This document shows, in pieces, positions 20,536 through 30,530 of a stretch of 64,000 bases of DNA; position 1 is the first letter of the stretch; every line of letters starts with the position of its first letter. The position numbers and the translations under genes are program-made. The notes beneath the pieces are model-generated. The model saw only the letters and a program-made list of their open reading frames with translations, made no database searches and was not told the origin of the DNA. The stretch comes from Argyresthia goedartella (taxonomy: Eukaryota; Arthropoda; Insecta; Lepidoptera; Argyresthiidae): assembly GCA_949825045.1 (NCBI GenBank), contig OX463818.1, positions 25,746,906 to 25,810,905 on the forward strand, read 5' to 3'.

Positions 20536-20797
20536 ATTTATTTTATTTATTATCTTTGGTACACAAAACAGCATTGAAGATAATACACTAAAATATAATA
20601 TGACAACGGGTGAAAGGCTGTGTTCAGCGCCAAAAATATGTGTATACAGCATGTTATAAAAAAGAGAAGTGCTTAATTAAAATTATACATTTAATGAGCT
20701 ATATGTATTATTATTATCATCTTCAACGTGTGCTTGTGACTGAAATACTAATACTAATACTAATATAATGGATAATACAAGTAGAGTACAGTATCTG
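20536..20797 (-). repeat. Possible LINE 3' end
   Basis: TTTAATTTATTTTATTTATT followed by GGTACACAAAACAGCATTGA has the look of a LINE 3' untranslated region read on the minus strand. No coding support. Confidence 0.3.
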
Positions 20798-20857
20798 ATG
20801 ATTCTGTAAATAAATATATATACCTTATTGGGTATATATATTTATTTACAGAATCAT
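20798..20857. repeat. Perfect 27-bp-arm palindrome
   Basis: Arms 20798-20824 (ATGATTCTGTAAATAAATAT...) and 20831-20857 are exact inverse complements, with a 6-nt loop TTATTG. Confidence 0.9.
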
Positions 20858-21833
20858 AATGTGATAAAAATTGTGAGATAAAAATGTGATAAAAATTGTG
20901 ATCTTTAAGCCTTTATTTTGACTGTCTATGTGAATTCTAGTGCACCACATATCTTATATTTCAACTTTCTTCAGTTAACATACAGGTTACACTCACCATA
21001 CTCTTGCAATGATATCAATATTTCACCGTAGTTCGGATAAATGCAAGAAATTGATTCAGCAATACGCAGTGATTTTCCTGTATAAAGCATCCAATAGAAA
21101 TATCGAAAGGGAAATCTCACTTACCCTTATTTCCCCAAGCAATACGCTCTGAAATAGGACGTATATACAGGACGTATGCAAATACGTCTTGGGCCAAACA
21201 TAACTGAGAGTGAACTGTTTGATTTCAAGTGTGAGGAAATAATGTTTCTAAGGTTTGAGCTATCCTTTCGATATAGGTACTGAATTACATCAAAACAAAA
21301 TCTTATTTTTTAAGGGTGGCAACTCGTCACTGACGACGGCTATTAAAATATAAATGGAAAATATATCGCCCGAGAACGGCGCCGCATTACCGAAAAGCCT
21401 TTACTAAATCTCAAGTTAAGAAAAATAATGAGTATCAATGCTGTTCGTTTCTTTACTAGCTTGCTAACCATGCATTCACTAAAGAATAATAGTAATTATA
21501 TTATTATACGCGATAGAAAATAAAATAAATTATTACATAATCTATACTATTCAAAGGAATTCAAACCCATAAACAATTACTACTCAAAAGAAAATAAGGG
21601 CCACTTACATATTTCTGTTTTTGAGTAAATTTTTAGATGTAAACTAACTAATAAGTAACTAATTAATGATGTCCGGCCTCCTTCAGTATCCAACCTCTTT
21701 AATGCTGGTGTTTAGCCAGAACTTGAAGCAAATAAAAAAAACGAGTTTCAGGGCAAATTCCTTTCAGATGGAATCACAATTTTATTCTGTTAAAAAACTA
21801 TTTCTGTCCATCTTTTGCTTCTTTTAACATCTT
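20858..21833. other. No recognised feature
   Basis: A direct repeat TGTGATAAAAATTGTGA occurs at about 20870-20900. AATACGTC/GACGTATGCAAATACGT repeats near 21160. No gene is visible. Confidence 0.4.
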
Positions 21834-22335
21834 TTGTTAATAATGCCACGTCAACGAAGGCATATGGATACCATTATTGCCACCAGAGCCGTTACATTGA
21901 TTGCTGAAGGTCATTCACAGCGGTCTGTAGCTTTTTCGTTGGGTTTCTCTCGCCGAGCCATCCACAATGTGTGGGATCGGTTCCAAGAGACTGGCAGTGT
22001 TGCAAGAAGGCCTGGATCGGGCAGGGTGCGAGCGACTACGTATCATACCATCGTAGTGCAATTTTGACCAAATAGTAAGGCAATCACCAGATAGTAAAGA
22101 AATCCATGTCCCAGTATTAGATCAGTATTATATCGTGGTATGTGCACGTACGACCTAATGCTTCTGAGTCGTGAGCCGAGAACGTTGCTCCTGCTTTTGA
22201 TGGTAGTCTTTCTGAGAAATGAGTTTTTACCAAGTAGTTACGCTTGCATCACTGACGGTCAGTCACGCGACTGCTGCGCTGCTGTTACGCTGTATTTTTT
22301 ATATGGAAATCAGCCGCTTCTGAGCAGAACGACAG
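21834..22335 (+). pseudogene. Tc1-type transposase, N-terminal fragment
   Basis: The open frame 21834-22067 carries a paired helix-turn-helix start typical of Tc1 transposases. HMDTIIATRAVTLIAEGHSQ and RSVAFSLGFSRRAIHNVW form the first DNA-binding helices. RFQETGSVARRPGSGR is the linker with the GRPR-like basic patch. After residue 66 the frame breaks. A degenerate continuation, LLSREPRTLLLLLMVV (about 22160-22210), resembles the region before the first catalytic aspartate. No DDE residues remain, and the end meets a Rep-A scrap (GAGAAATGAGTTTTTACCAA at 22213). Confidence 0.75.
22212..22240. repeat. Rep-A arm fragment
   Basis: TGAGAAATGAGTTTTTACCA then AGTAGTTA equals the inner arm of Rep-A. 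It truncates the Tc1 fragment. Confidence 0.5.
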
Positions 22336-22387
22336 CTGACAGTGACTAGTGTAAAAGCGCTGTGCACGGGAGGAGATTTAAAAGAAT

Positions 22388-22596
22388 GTACAATCGAACC
22401 AACTGAATCACGACCTTGCCTGATAATTCGTTTGAAACTTTCAAACTTGTAAGATCTATGTAAATGTCAGTGTCTAATTAAATGATAACAAGTTCGTTAC
22501 CAAGGAAATAAACCTTCAAGCGAATTTCGACCTACTTGCATTTAAGGGGTTTAGCCAAATAAGCTTATGGTGGGTCATGATTCAGTTGGTTCGATC
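22388..22596. mobile_element. MITE-G copy 2
   Basis: Same length class and almost the same interior as 7318-7533. Left end GTACAATCGAACCAACTGAA, right end TGATTCAGTTGGTTCGAT. The last bases (CC in place of TG) have changed, so no target duplication can be shown here. Confidence 0.75.
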
Positions 22597-23679
22597 CATA
22601 AATTTACAGAACTCCCATCTGAATTTAATTCGATACCTACTTAAGTATGAAATAAGCGAAACTTAATATTACGCAGGTAGAATATTGATAGAAATCTATT
22701 TCGGAACAAATAAGTTTATTAACAAGCGGTTAGCGGCTAAATTGTTACAAACTCACTCAATGTACATAACTGTCTGAAATAAATGATTAATATTATAAAA
22801 TTAATGAGTTAACTTAACTTGTGTTTGTGTGTTCGGATGTTGATAACTTGTCAAAGTTTACTTGCCAAGTTCGGTAAATTGTTTTGAGGCAGATGCTTCA
22901 ATATGATTTGGATACTCGGCTATTGAAAACACAGACAATTAACATTGGAGCGATTGTAAGGTGAGAGTTTGTTTTTACTACATTATTGACAACATACAAT
23001 CAATAAGTTAGTAAAGATATGAAAACTATGTGGGCGTAATTGTGCAATTGCCACCGTTGGGTTATGATTTTTTTGTTTGCAAAGCTATAATGTTTTGGGG
23101 AACTTGAATCCCTCGCTTCACTCAGGTTTACTACCGTAGCATGTGTCACTTTACATATTTATGTATGAGCATCAGTGGGAACTATAGCAATGGTGTGTGT
23201 GTGAGTCTATGCCACTACTAATGTGGGACCAAAAGATGTGTGTGTAAATATCTATATATCAAGAAAAACACTTATGTACTCAATTCAAATTATAAACAAG
23301 AAACGTACGCATTTAAAAACCCCGCATCAAGTACACTTGCAGAGCTGTTTCTAATTATAACGAACCTTCGTCTTTGCTCGTTAACCTCCCTGTGTAATAC
23401 ACACTTTGCTTGGGCGCGTTCAAATATTACCTCGGCAGTTTGATAAATATGTTCCTAATACACGTTTATCACATAATTAATGACCTAGGAAGTCATTGTC
23501 TTTTGAGTTTTCATCGATATTTAAAATAAACTAAAATAAAGTAAGCCGCCAAAGAAAAGCAGAAAGCATTTAATCCATCTAAGAAATTAATGTGACTAAC
23601 TTTCAACTAACTCAATTTTCTGTTTTGCTTTTTTATGTGCTTGGCTTTAGGCTTTAAACCATACGAAATAAGCAAGCAA
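22597..23679. other. No recognised feature
   Basis: AT-rich. Short frames such as 23240-23443 lack motifs. No repeat of this window is recognised. Confidence 0.45.
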
Positions 23680-23719
23680 AGTTTAATATTGAGAAGCTAG
23701 TGCTTCTCAATATCAAACT
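23680..23719. repeat. 18-bp-arm hairpin
   Basis: AGTTTAATATTGAGAAGC (23680-23697) and GCTTCTCAATATCAAACT (23702-23719) pair with one mismatch around the loop TAGT. Confidence 0.85.
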
Positions 23720-24340
23720 GTGATTAGTATCACAGCACAGAACACGTGGCGTGTCTCAAAATACTGATAACTGATGATGATATAGGTCCTGACCGTTTTC
23801 AGTCTCAGTTACTATTTCTGGATACTATATTGATATTGTGTGGATGTTTAAGTGTGTTGGCTGTTACGTCTAGCGTCGATGTGAGCCCTTCGTTTTCTCT
23901 CAAACTGGGACACCATGAGTTGAAAAGCCAAGTCTCCATTCAGGTCAGTTGACTGTCTGCTCTTCCAATGTGGTTGGATCGATGCTTAATGACATACTCA
24001 AATCTTAGGAGTAGGCCTTGTTTTCACTTCCCGCATAGTGTTGAGCAATTCTTGCGGTCATTAGTGATCTTCATCATCAGTTCTACTTCACAGAATGATG
24101 CTTCCCGAGGGCAAATGCACGAGTAACTATGAAAATTACAAACATCGCTATCATAATGTTTGAAGAGTTCCCTCGATTTCTCCAGGATCGTGACCTGATG
24201 TAAATGGGACCAAGTTTGAAAGTAAAAACTTTCAAACACGAAAATAATGTTTCAAATCAGCCCAACGGTTTTGGAGAAATCGATTAACATACATAAATAA
24301 AGTTAACCTCCTCCTATCGTGAACAACAACAACAACAATA
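23720..24340. other. No gene recognised
   Basis: Short frames on both strands without motifs. CCAACGGTTTTGGAGAAATC near 24262 and an ACAACAACAACAATAACAAT run near 24325 look like the 3' part of an interspersed repeat. Confidence 0.4.
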
Positions 24341-24344
24341 ACAA

Positions 24345-24420
24345 TAATAAATGGGCTAGCCCATCGCCGCAACTATGGATTACTTAACGTTTCCTAGACC
24401 ATGTTTCCCATCACCATATC
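24345..24420 (-). repeat. SINE-F body fragment
   Basis: GGGCTAGCCCATCGCCGCAA and ACCATGTTTCCCATCACC match the SINE body seen at 7229-7300. Confidence 0.55.
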
Positions 24421-24472
24421 TTTTTATGTAGTCGGTTGAAAATCTCGCTTAAATCAGCGTTAGACCATATTA

Positions 24473-25115
24473 GGCCTCTTTCAGTGGCCTGCTGGTTTCT
24501 ATACGCACGTGGGATTCTGGCCTCTTTCAGTGTCATGCGGGTTCCATCACACACGCGATATTTAGTCCGCTTTCAGTGCCATACGGGTTTCATCAGACAG
24601 GCAGGATTTAGGCCTCTTTTAGTGCCATGCGGGATTCATCAAGCACGCGGGAGTAAGGCCTCTTTCAGTGTCATGTGGGTTTCATCAACACGCGGCATTG
24701 AAGCTTCTTATATTGACATGCGGATTTCATCACGCACGTGGGATTTGGGCCTCTGTTAGTGACTTGCGGATTTCGGCCTTTTACATTGTTATACGGGTTG
24801 CATCACGCAACCGGGATTAAGGCCTCTATAAGTGTCATGCAGGATTCATCACGCATGCGGGATTAAGGAGTTTTTTAGTGTCATGGACGCGAGATAAAGT
24901 CCAATTTCAGTGTGTTGCTGGTTTCAACATGCACGCGGAATTTACTAAGAGCGCTAGACCTCTTTCAGTGTCATGCGAGTTTCATCATGCACGTGGGTTC
25001 AAGGCCTCTTTCATTGTCATGCGGGTTCCCATAAGCACGCGGGATTTACTAAAAGTGCTAGACCTCTTTCAGTGTCGTCCGTATTTGTTATGCGGGACGC
25101 GAGGCGCTAAACTGA
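24473..25115 (+). repeat. 46-bp minisatellite, forward arm
   Basis: About 13-14 diverged units of 46 bp, consensus GGCCTCTTTCAGTGTCATGC then GGGTTTCATCACGCACGCGG and GATTAA. Two units carry an extra TTTACTAAGAGCGCTA-type end (24948, 25047). The last unit ends CCGTATTTGTTATGCGGGAC then GCGAGGCGC. Because 46 is not a multiple of 3, open frames here change register each unit and are not genes. Confidence 0.9.
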
Positions 25116-25136
25116 CAGCACCCGCAATCCCATAGT

Positions 25137-25186
25137 TAATCCAGCGTGCGTGATGAAACCCGCATGACACTTTAAAAGGCCTTAAC
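25137..25186 (-). repeat. 46-bp minisatellite unit, reverse orientation
   Basis: GTTAATCCAGCGTGCGTGAT, GAAACCCGCATGACACT and AAAAGGCC are the reverse complement of the minisatellite unit, right after the forward arm stops. The array turns round between 25115 and 25137. Confidence 0.85.
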
Positions 25187-25189
25187 CAT

Positions 25190-26605
25190 GTTCACTCGTG
25201 CATGAACACCTTGTATAAACTTGCATAAATTTTTAATTTACCTACCGTCCACCGAACACCTGGTATCGAATTAAATCAAATCAAATCATTTATTCCAGAC
25301 AAATAAAAGTATAAATCTTAACCTAGGTCTTAAGTTAGTATAAAATATCTTAATATTACATATTTATCTGAACTAGGCTATGCTATATAGCCTATTTATA
25401 TTATATGCTATATAGCCTATATAGCCTATATATATAAATATGAAATAGGCTATGCTATATAGCCTATTTCATATTTACGTTATATTCTTCTATTTGATGT
25501 CATATAATACAAATATACAATAAAACTACTCTTATAACACTATGTTAGACACTACTTCCTAGTTCTAATGAAAAATCATGTTGTTAAAGAAGTAAACTTA
25601 AAGCATACCAAAATTAATATTATGTAACTATAGTAAAAAATTCCTCCGTGTCAGCATATGTCATGGTTTAAAAGAGATCGTGAAGTTTGGCTTTGTATTG
25701 CTGATAGCTCAGAAATAAATGTCGAAATGTTAAGACCCTACAGCATTTATATAGCTCAGATGTGGGAAAAAGGAAAGGATGATTTGTACCTTCAATACCT
25801 TCAGTCCGGCTCTTTGCGCTCTTTCTAATGGCATCAGGGTTGTTTTAGGGGCTCCACCCGACAAAGTTATACAGTACCTAAGCAGGGACTGGCATAGTGC
25901 GTAGTAGACTTGTTTAATTAAGTTAACCTTAGAGAATGAGCGAATCTTTTTCAAGATGAAAATGAATTTTCGTATCCGTCCAGTTAAGCACTTTATCTGT
26001 TCATGGAAGGAAAGAGTGGAGTCAATAATGACCCCTTAAATTTTTGAACTGTTTGTCTTAGAGATGGTGAGGCAATCACAATGAGCTCTTTACATATTTT
26101 ACAAGCATGGGCACGCAAGATTCGTTTTAGGACATTTGTATGAAAGGTGCGCATTAAAAATTTCATAAACTTAGTTTTTTCTGTATTGATAGTAAGGTAA
26201 TTTAGCTGCAGCCAATTTTTATCAGCATTAAAACCTTGCGCGAGTGAAAATGCATCAGATTATCTTATTAGATATTCCCCGAATTTATTTGAAGGTCACA
26301 CAGATCATTAATATACAACAAAACAGCGTTGGACCGAGGATACTTCCTTGTGGTATGCCAAAATTAGGAACAACTTGTTCGCTGCTGATGTGATGTTAAA
26401 TTTTTACTTGCTGTGTACGATAGTCTAAATAACTTGCAAATAAATCAAGTTGTTTTCCCATGAGTCCAATGCGTTCCATTTTATACAAAAGTCTGGGAAC
26501 AGAAATAGTATCGAATGCTTTCGCAAGATCTAAGAAGATTCCTATTGCGTGATTTCCTTTGCCTAATTTCTTCACTACGAGGTTTGTGAGAAAAGCCATT
26601 TTTAA
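25190..26605 (-). mobile_element. LINE inserted in the minisatellite, decayed
   Basis: The 3' end carries TTAAATCAAATCAAATCATT, the tail of a minus-strand LINE. Reverse-transcriptase blocks follow upstream in order. GIFLDLAKAFDTI (26520) is the palm motif with the first catalytic aspartate. FGIPQGSILGPTLF (about 26360) is the B motif. The FADD motif is lost in a damaged stretch near 26260. LLRYCITLSGGAPKTTLM and LERAQRAGLKVL (25860-25800) are the C-terminal region. Stops separate the pieces. Minisatellite in the same reverse orientation flanks both sides, so the LINE landed inside the array. Confidence 0.75.
25365..25476. repeat. AGGCTATGCTATATAGCCT tandem and palindrome
   Basis: TAGGCTATGCTATATAGCCT occurs twice, with intervening TATAGCCTATATAGCCTATA. 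The second occurrence sits in a 41-bp near-perfect palindrome, 25436-25476 (AAATATGAAATAGGCTAT ... ATAGCCTATTTCATATTT). Confidence 0.8.
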
Positions 26606-26608
26606 TGG

Positions 26609-26893
26609 CTATTTAAAGAGTTAATCCCGCGTGCATGATGAAACCCGCATAACACTGAAAGAGGCCTTGATCCCGCGTGCGTTATGAAACCCGCATGACA
26701 CTGAAAGAGGCCTAAATTCTGCATGCGTGATAAAACCCGTATGACACTGAAATAAGCCTAAATCCCGCGTGCGTGATGAAACCCGTATGAAACTGAAAGA
26801 GGTCCTACTCTACTAAGGGATTGACCCCGCACGTGGGTACGGTCATATGGCGCCCCGCGTCCCGCATGACAAATACGCACGACACTGAAAGCG
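26609..26893 (-). repeat. 46-bp minisatellite, reverse arm
   Basis: Four units in reverse orientation (AATCCCGCGTGCATGATGAA, ACCCGCATGACACTGAAAGA, GGCCTAAATCCCGCGTGCG). After a short different stretch comes GCGCCCCGCGTCCCGCATGA then CAAATACGCACGACACTG, the reverse complement of the last forward unit at 25069-25112. The two arms are therefore inverted copies that include the same terminal unit. Confidence 0.88.
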
Positions 26894-26998
26894 CTTTAGA
26901 TGGGCTATAATAACGTGACTAAAGGAGCATCACGTTCCGAGTTTTAAATGAGAGATTAGCACCCCCGCCGCAAAATCTGCTTTTGACCATCTAGAGGT

Positions 26999-27205
26999 CA
27001 TAGAACATCCGGTCACGCAGGAGAGCCATGTACCAATGAGATAAGAAATTTATACTCAGAGCATTTTACGGAGAAAACTGTATGGATACTTTAATATATT
27101 TAGAGCTGTGGCGATGCGCTGGCCCTTTAACAGCAAAATCATTGAATAACCGGTGAGCGCAGCTTGCCCTGCCACCCCGTTTGGGAAAAGGCGTGACGCT
27201 GTCAT
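26999..27205 (+). repeat. Degenerate SINE-F
   Basis: CATGTACCAATGAGATAAGA, CTGTGGCGATGCGCTGGCCC, CTGCCACCCCGTTTGGGAAA and AGGCGTGACGCTGTCATTAT follow the order of the SINE-F body. Confidence 0.55.
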
Positions 27206-27423
27206 TATAGTTCCGTCTAGTCTATTTCCGAACGCAATGTGTGGAGAAACTGTTTGTGTAAACATTTTGGAGGGATTCCTTTATCCTATTAGGAGCATGC
27301 AGTGCCTAAATATTTAGCTGACAATAGGGGTTTAATTTTAAGGTATGTTTAAGCATTATGAGGCATTGTCCGTACTTCTCGGCCAATTACTAAAAGGGTT
27401 CTCATACAGTTTTATCATGTACC

Positions 27424-27542
27424 ATAAAATAACATTCACATACAGGCACATACATTTCTTCTGGCCCCACTCTAGGATACCCGGTATCGTGGGAACCAGA
27501 CACAGCGACGACACCACAAACATGGTAACATCCAAGACCTAG
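27424..27542 (-). mobile_element. SINE-D 3' part
   Basis: ACATACAGGCACATACATTT, CTGGCCCCACTCTAGGATAC and AACATCCAAGACCTAG match SINE-D from its 3' end. The tRNA-like head is absent. Confidence 0.7.
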
Positions 27543-27947
27543 TACAATTAATTAACCTTTAGAAATAAAGAACACTATTAATATACATTACTATTCTATA
27601 CTGGGCTATGCTGTACTTTAATAATATACTTCGGTATTATTGTCAGAAAACCGGGTCACACAATTTAATTAACATGGAATAACTGTTGACTCATTTAAAT
27701 AACCTACTTTTAGCGTACTACTCTGGGGAAATGCCTCCCCATATCGCAACTAAACCCTGACTTGTGAGGGTAGCACAAATAATTGCGCATCGGATAAATA
27801 TAAATAAAAAACTATCCCTATAAATAAAAAATTCATTTATTTATTGCTTATCATTAACAATGATACCCCCTGGGGGCACTACAATGTGAGTGTTCAAACT
27901 TATTATCTATTAATATTAATGTCATTTTCTATACTAACTATTAATAA
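27543..27947. other. No recognised feature
   Basis: AT-rich spacer. GACCCGGTTTTCTGACA-like and GATACCCCCTGGGGGCA (27862, a short GC palindrome CCCCCTGGGGG) are the only distinctive words. Confidence 0.4.
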
Positions 27948-28152
27948 TTTTATCTACACACGTATCATAAACCCTCTTTACTGCGTACAAAAACCGCACG
28001 TTACGATCAGCATAATGTTGAACTACTTGGTAAAAACTCATTTCTTATATGAAAAATTACACATTATGACTTCGGCTCGTTTCATAAACCCTCTCTCGAG
28101 TATTAATGCCCTCCATTATGTAGCAGTCACATAAACTACCATTATGTAACAA
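27948..28152 (+). repeat. Rep-A copy 5, internally deleted
   Basis: TTTATCTACACACGTATCAT through AAAATTACACATTATGAC matches the left half of Rep-A, then runs directly into TTCGGCTCGTTTCATAAACC, TCTCGAGTATTAATGCCC and TCCATTATGTAGCAGTCAC, the outer right part. Everything between, including the right arm, is missing. Confidence 0.75.
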
Positions 28153-28159
28153 TAGTCAC

Positions 28160-28940
28160 TTTTCCTATTAATAAGTCTTATGTTAATTTGTCGTTTATGT
28201 ATTCATTTATTGAGTAATAGCATTTTTCTTGTAGTAGTGGTTTTAGCTTATTAATGAATGTTTGGTATTTTTCTTGTTGTTTTATATTTTCGGGAAGTTG
28301 GTTGTATATTTTAATTGACATAGCTAGTGGACCCGAAGAGGACATTTTGAGCCGTGAAGTTGTTTCAACTAATCGTTTCATTCGTTGGTCTTTGAATAGT
28401 TCATTGGAATCTCTGCACGTTTTTTGTAAAACTCTGGATATTTTCTAACGAATTTGCAGGCTTCTAGGATGTATATACATGGAAAGCTTAGGACCTTTAG
28501 ATCTATAAAGTGTGGTTTACATGTATCCATTCGCCCAATATTTACTAGGACTCTTAATAGTTTTTTTTGTGCTGTGAAAATAGTAGTGGCTTCTGTACTG
28601 TTACCCCACAAGATGACGCCATAGGTAAGCCACGCATATACATATGCGTAGTATGTTGTTAGTGCAGTCTTTAGATCAGTTGTTTATTTAAATTCACGGA
28701 GTACGTATGTAAATTTGGAAAGTTTTAATCTAATTTTGTTAACATGGTACTTCCAGTTCAAGTGGGTATCTATGTCAATGCCCAGGAGTGTAAATGCGTT
28801 TTGTTTGTTTTGTATTTTTGTATCATTGAACGTTTAGTTAATATGTAATGAGGTCTTTTGATATGGAAAAAATGTCATTATTTTCGTTTTGTTAAAATTT
28901 ATTTCTAAGTTAAGTCAAAAGTTTGGCTGACCTGTTTATT
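28160..28940 (-). pseudogene. LINE ORF2 C-terminal remnant (CR1/jockey superfamily)
   Basis: Minus-strand pieces: YVYAWLTYGVILWGNSTEA near 28640-28590, then FTAQKKLLRVLVNIG and CKFVRKYPEFYKKRA (28611-28378), then SSGPLAMSIKIYNQLPENIK and INKLKPLLQEKCYYSINEYI (28381-28178). The order matches the region after the palm in LINE-K (SYGILLWG, QKRAIRA, YNKIPLEI, KKGYYNV). A frame change separates the two halves, and upstream sequence to 28940 is degraded. Distinct in sequence from LINE-K, so a related family. Confidence 0.7.
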
Positions 28941-29224
28941 TTTATTCTAGGGTTGCACGGACAGTCACATACATATATACATACACAAAGACAGACAGAC
29001 GCTTTAAACCTCTTTTTTCGTCGGAGGTTAAAATGTTTTCGAAGTTACTCTTAATTTACAATATCATAAGGTCACTTTCATAAGAACTCGAACACTTTTT
29101 CGATCTGTAAAATATATGTGCTCCCGGCTCTGCTAACTTTAATGAGGTCATCACACTAGGATCCTTCAAATACCTACTTAATTAACTCAAACAGTTACTT
29201 ATTTGCACCTTTTCTTCTTTTCAG
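28941..29224. other. Upstream of the candidate exon; intron-like
   Basis: CATACATATATACATACACA and GACAGACAGACG microrepeats near 28970-29000, then AT-rich sequence ending with a long pyrimidine tract, CACCTTTTCTTCTTTTCAG. Confidence 0.45.
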
Positions 29225-29515
29225 ACGCCCAAAATCGAGGAATGTCCAAAGCCAATAAGGAGTGCATACAAAAACCGTGCTAGCCAGTAACAGAAACCAC
29301 GTTCCAAATTTGAAACTTCTAACATGGCGTGCCCCTTCCGGCGCGCGGCGTCCCAGCAGCAGTTTGCAAATGGCGCCACTTCCGGAAGCAGAAAACCGGA
29401 ACTCAGGTCGCGGCAGTCGTCGGTGCACCTGCCTGGGCCGGAGGAGGAAGACCGAGGAACCACGCTCACGCTCAGGCACTTAAGCGAAGCGCTGAAACTG
29501 TTGACAGCTCCTTCG
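29225..29515 (+). CDS. Candidate host-gene exon: 5' UTR plus first 64 codons
   Basis: A strong acceptor (CCTTTTCTTCTTTTCAG) ends at 29224 and a consensus donor (CTTCG|GTAAGT) has its GT at 29516. The segment is GC- and CpG-rich in AT-rich surroundings. An in-frame stop at 29288-29290 precedes the ATG at 29324 (context AACATGG), so that ATG is a natural start. The 64 codons end in phase 0. The peptide begins MACPFRRAASQQQ, carries RKPELRSRQSSVHLP (residues 24-37, a basic RxRxxS-type kinase-site pattern) and ends TLTLRHLSEALKLLTAPS, which may start a helix. I do not recognise the family. Minus-strand frames over the same bases lack splice support. Later exons would lie beyond 29.5 kb, possibly outside the window. 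Confidence 0.5.
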
Positions 29516-29564
29516 GTAAGTCTGTCTAGAATTAGTACTTCCAATGTTTTAACGGTGATGGAAA

Positions 29565-29683
29565 CATCGTAAGGAAACTTTCATAACTGCGGCAATGGAC
29601 TAGCTCCCTGTCACGCGATATGGAATATTCATTGACTCGCTAAACGTGGGCACAACTTTGCCGCTGCCACCATGTATGGAATA

Positions 29684-29688
<5 letters not shown>
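29565..29688 (+). repeat. SINE-F body fragment
   Basis: ACATCGTAAGGAAACTTTCA, GCGGCAATGGACTAGCTCCC, TGTCACGCGATATGGAATAT and TGCCGCTGCCACCATGTATG match the SINE-F body in order. Confidence 0.65.
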
Positions 29689-29726
<38 letters not shown>

Positions 29727-29727
29727 G
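29689..29727. repeat. (AT)n(AC)n microsatellite
   Basis: A run of AT dinucleotides passing into ACACACACAC. Confidence 0.9.
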
Positions 29728-30470
29728 AGAGGCAAAGTAATGGTAGCGTAAAAACTCTTATGTACTTCAGCAAGGCAAAGTGGTAAGCGCTTGGATGGCT
29801 TCTCCATTCTTGGTTAGGTGCAACTTTTCGAAACTTTCTCGAGAAGTTAGTTTAATATGACAGCGCACGGGACTAAAGTTGCGGCCATTTATGCGTTTGC
29901 AAATACAAGCAAGCTGGAATAAATATATTCTGCTTAAATCCCTGGTGGTGCCGGCACCGTGATTGTAGAGTTTTGACTTTTACACGAGGACTTATGAGTG
30001 TAATAAAAAAACATGGTTGGGACTTTTCGTATAGAGCTATGTAGGTATAATGGTTATTTTATGAATAAATACAAATTTTAGGCATTATTACATCAATCAT
30101 ACAAAAATTTAAAATTATTTAGATCTGCTCTCGACTCTCGAGCACTCGACTGCATTTTTGAATAGTACGATTATGATAGTGCTTACCTTATAGTTTCATG
30201 ATACGATTTCCGATCCGATGATATGTTTAAAGTTAATGATTTTAAAACAAAGGGGATAAGAACTGATCTTTGCCCTAATAGACTCAAATTCATTAACTTT
30301 AACTTACCTACTTTCAATGTTCAAACTTAAAAACTGATTAATACTAAGTAGATTTACTGTTCGATTGCACCGAAACTAGTTCCCTAAATTATTATTATTT
30401 TATTTTATTTACTTCTCTTTAAAATGTTCATGTTGTGTGTTTCCCTAGTTTTTAATGTTTTGTACTTTTA
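29728..30470. other. No recognised feature
   Basis: AT-rich. If 29225-29515 is an exon, this is its first intron. No second exon is evident. Confidence 0.45.
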
Positions 30471-30530
30471 TATGGAAATGATCTGTATTTCAGGAATAAA
30501 AACTTTATTATTATTATTATTATTAAATAC
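30471..30530 (+). repeat. LINE 3' tail-like (TTA)n end
   Basis: TATATGGAAATGATCTGTAT, TTCAGGAATAAAAACTTTA and six TTA/ATT units, the usual look of a 5'-truncated LINE tail. Confidence 0.4.

Noticed and set aside
24473..25115. CRISPR-like array
   Set aside because: Units are directly adjacent and diverged, with no unique spacers; it is a minisatellite in insect-type DNA.
24436..25135. Two open frames of 107 and 85 residues
   Set aside because: They are readings of the 46-bp minisatellite, which changes frame every unit.
29195..29544. Two minus-strand frames of 94 and 107 residues
   Set aside because: They oppose the plus-strand exon, which has acceptor, start context and donor; long frames on both strands are expected in GC-rich DNA.
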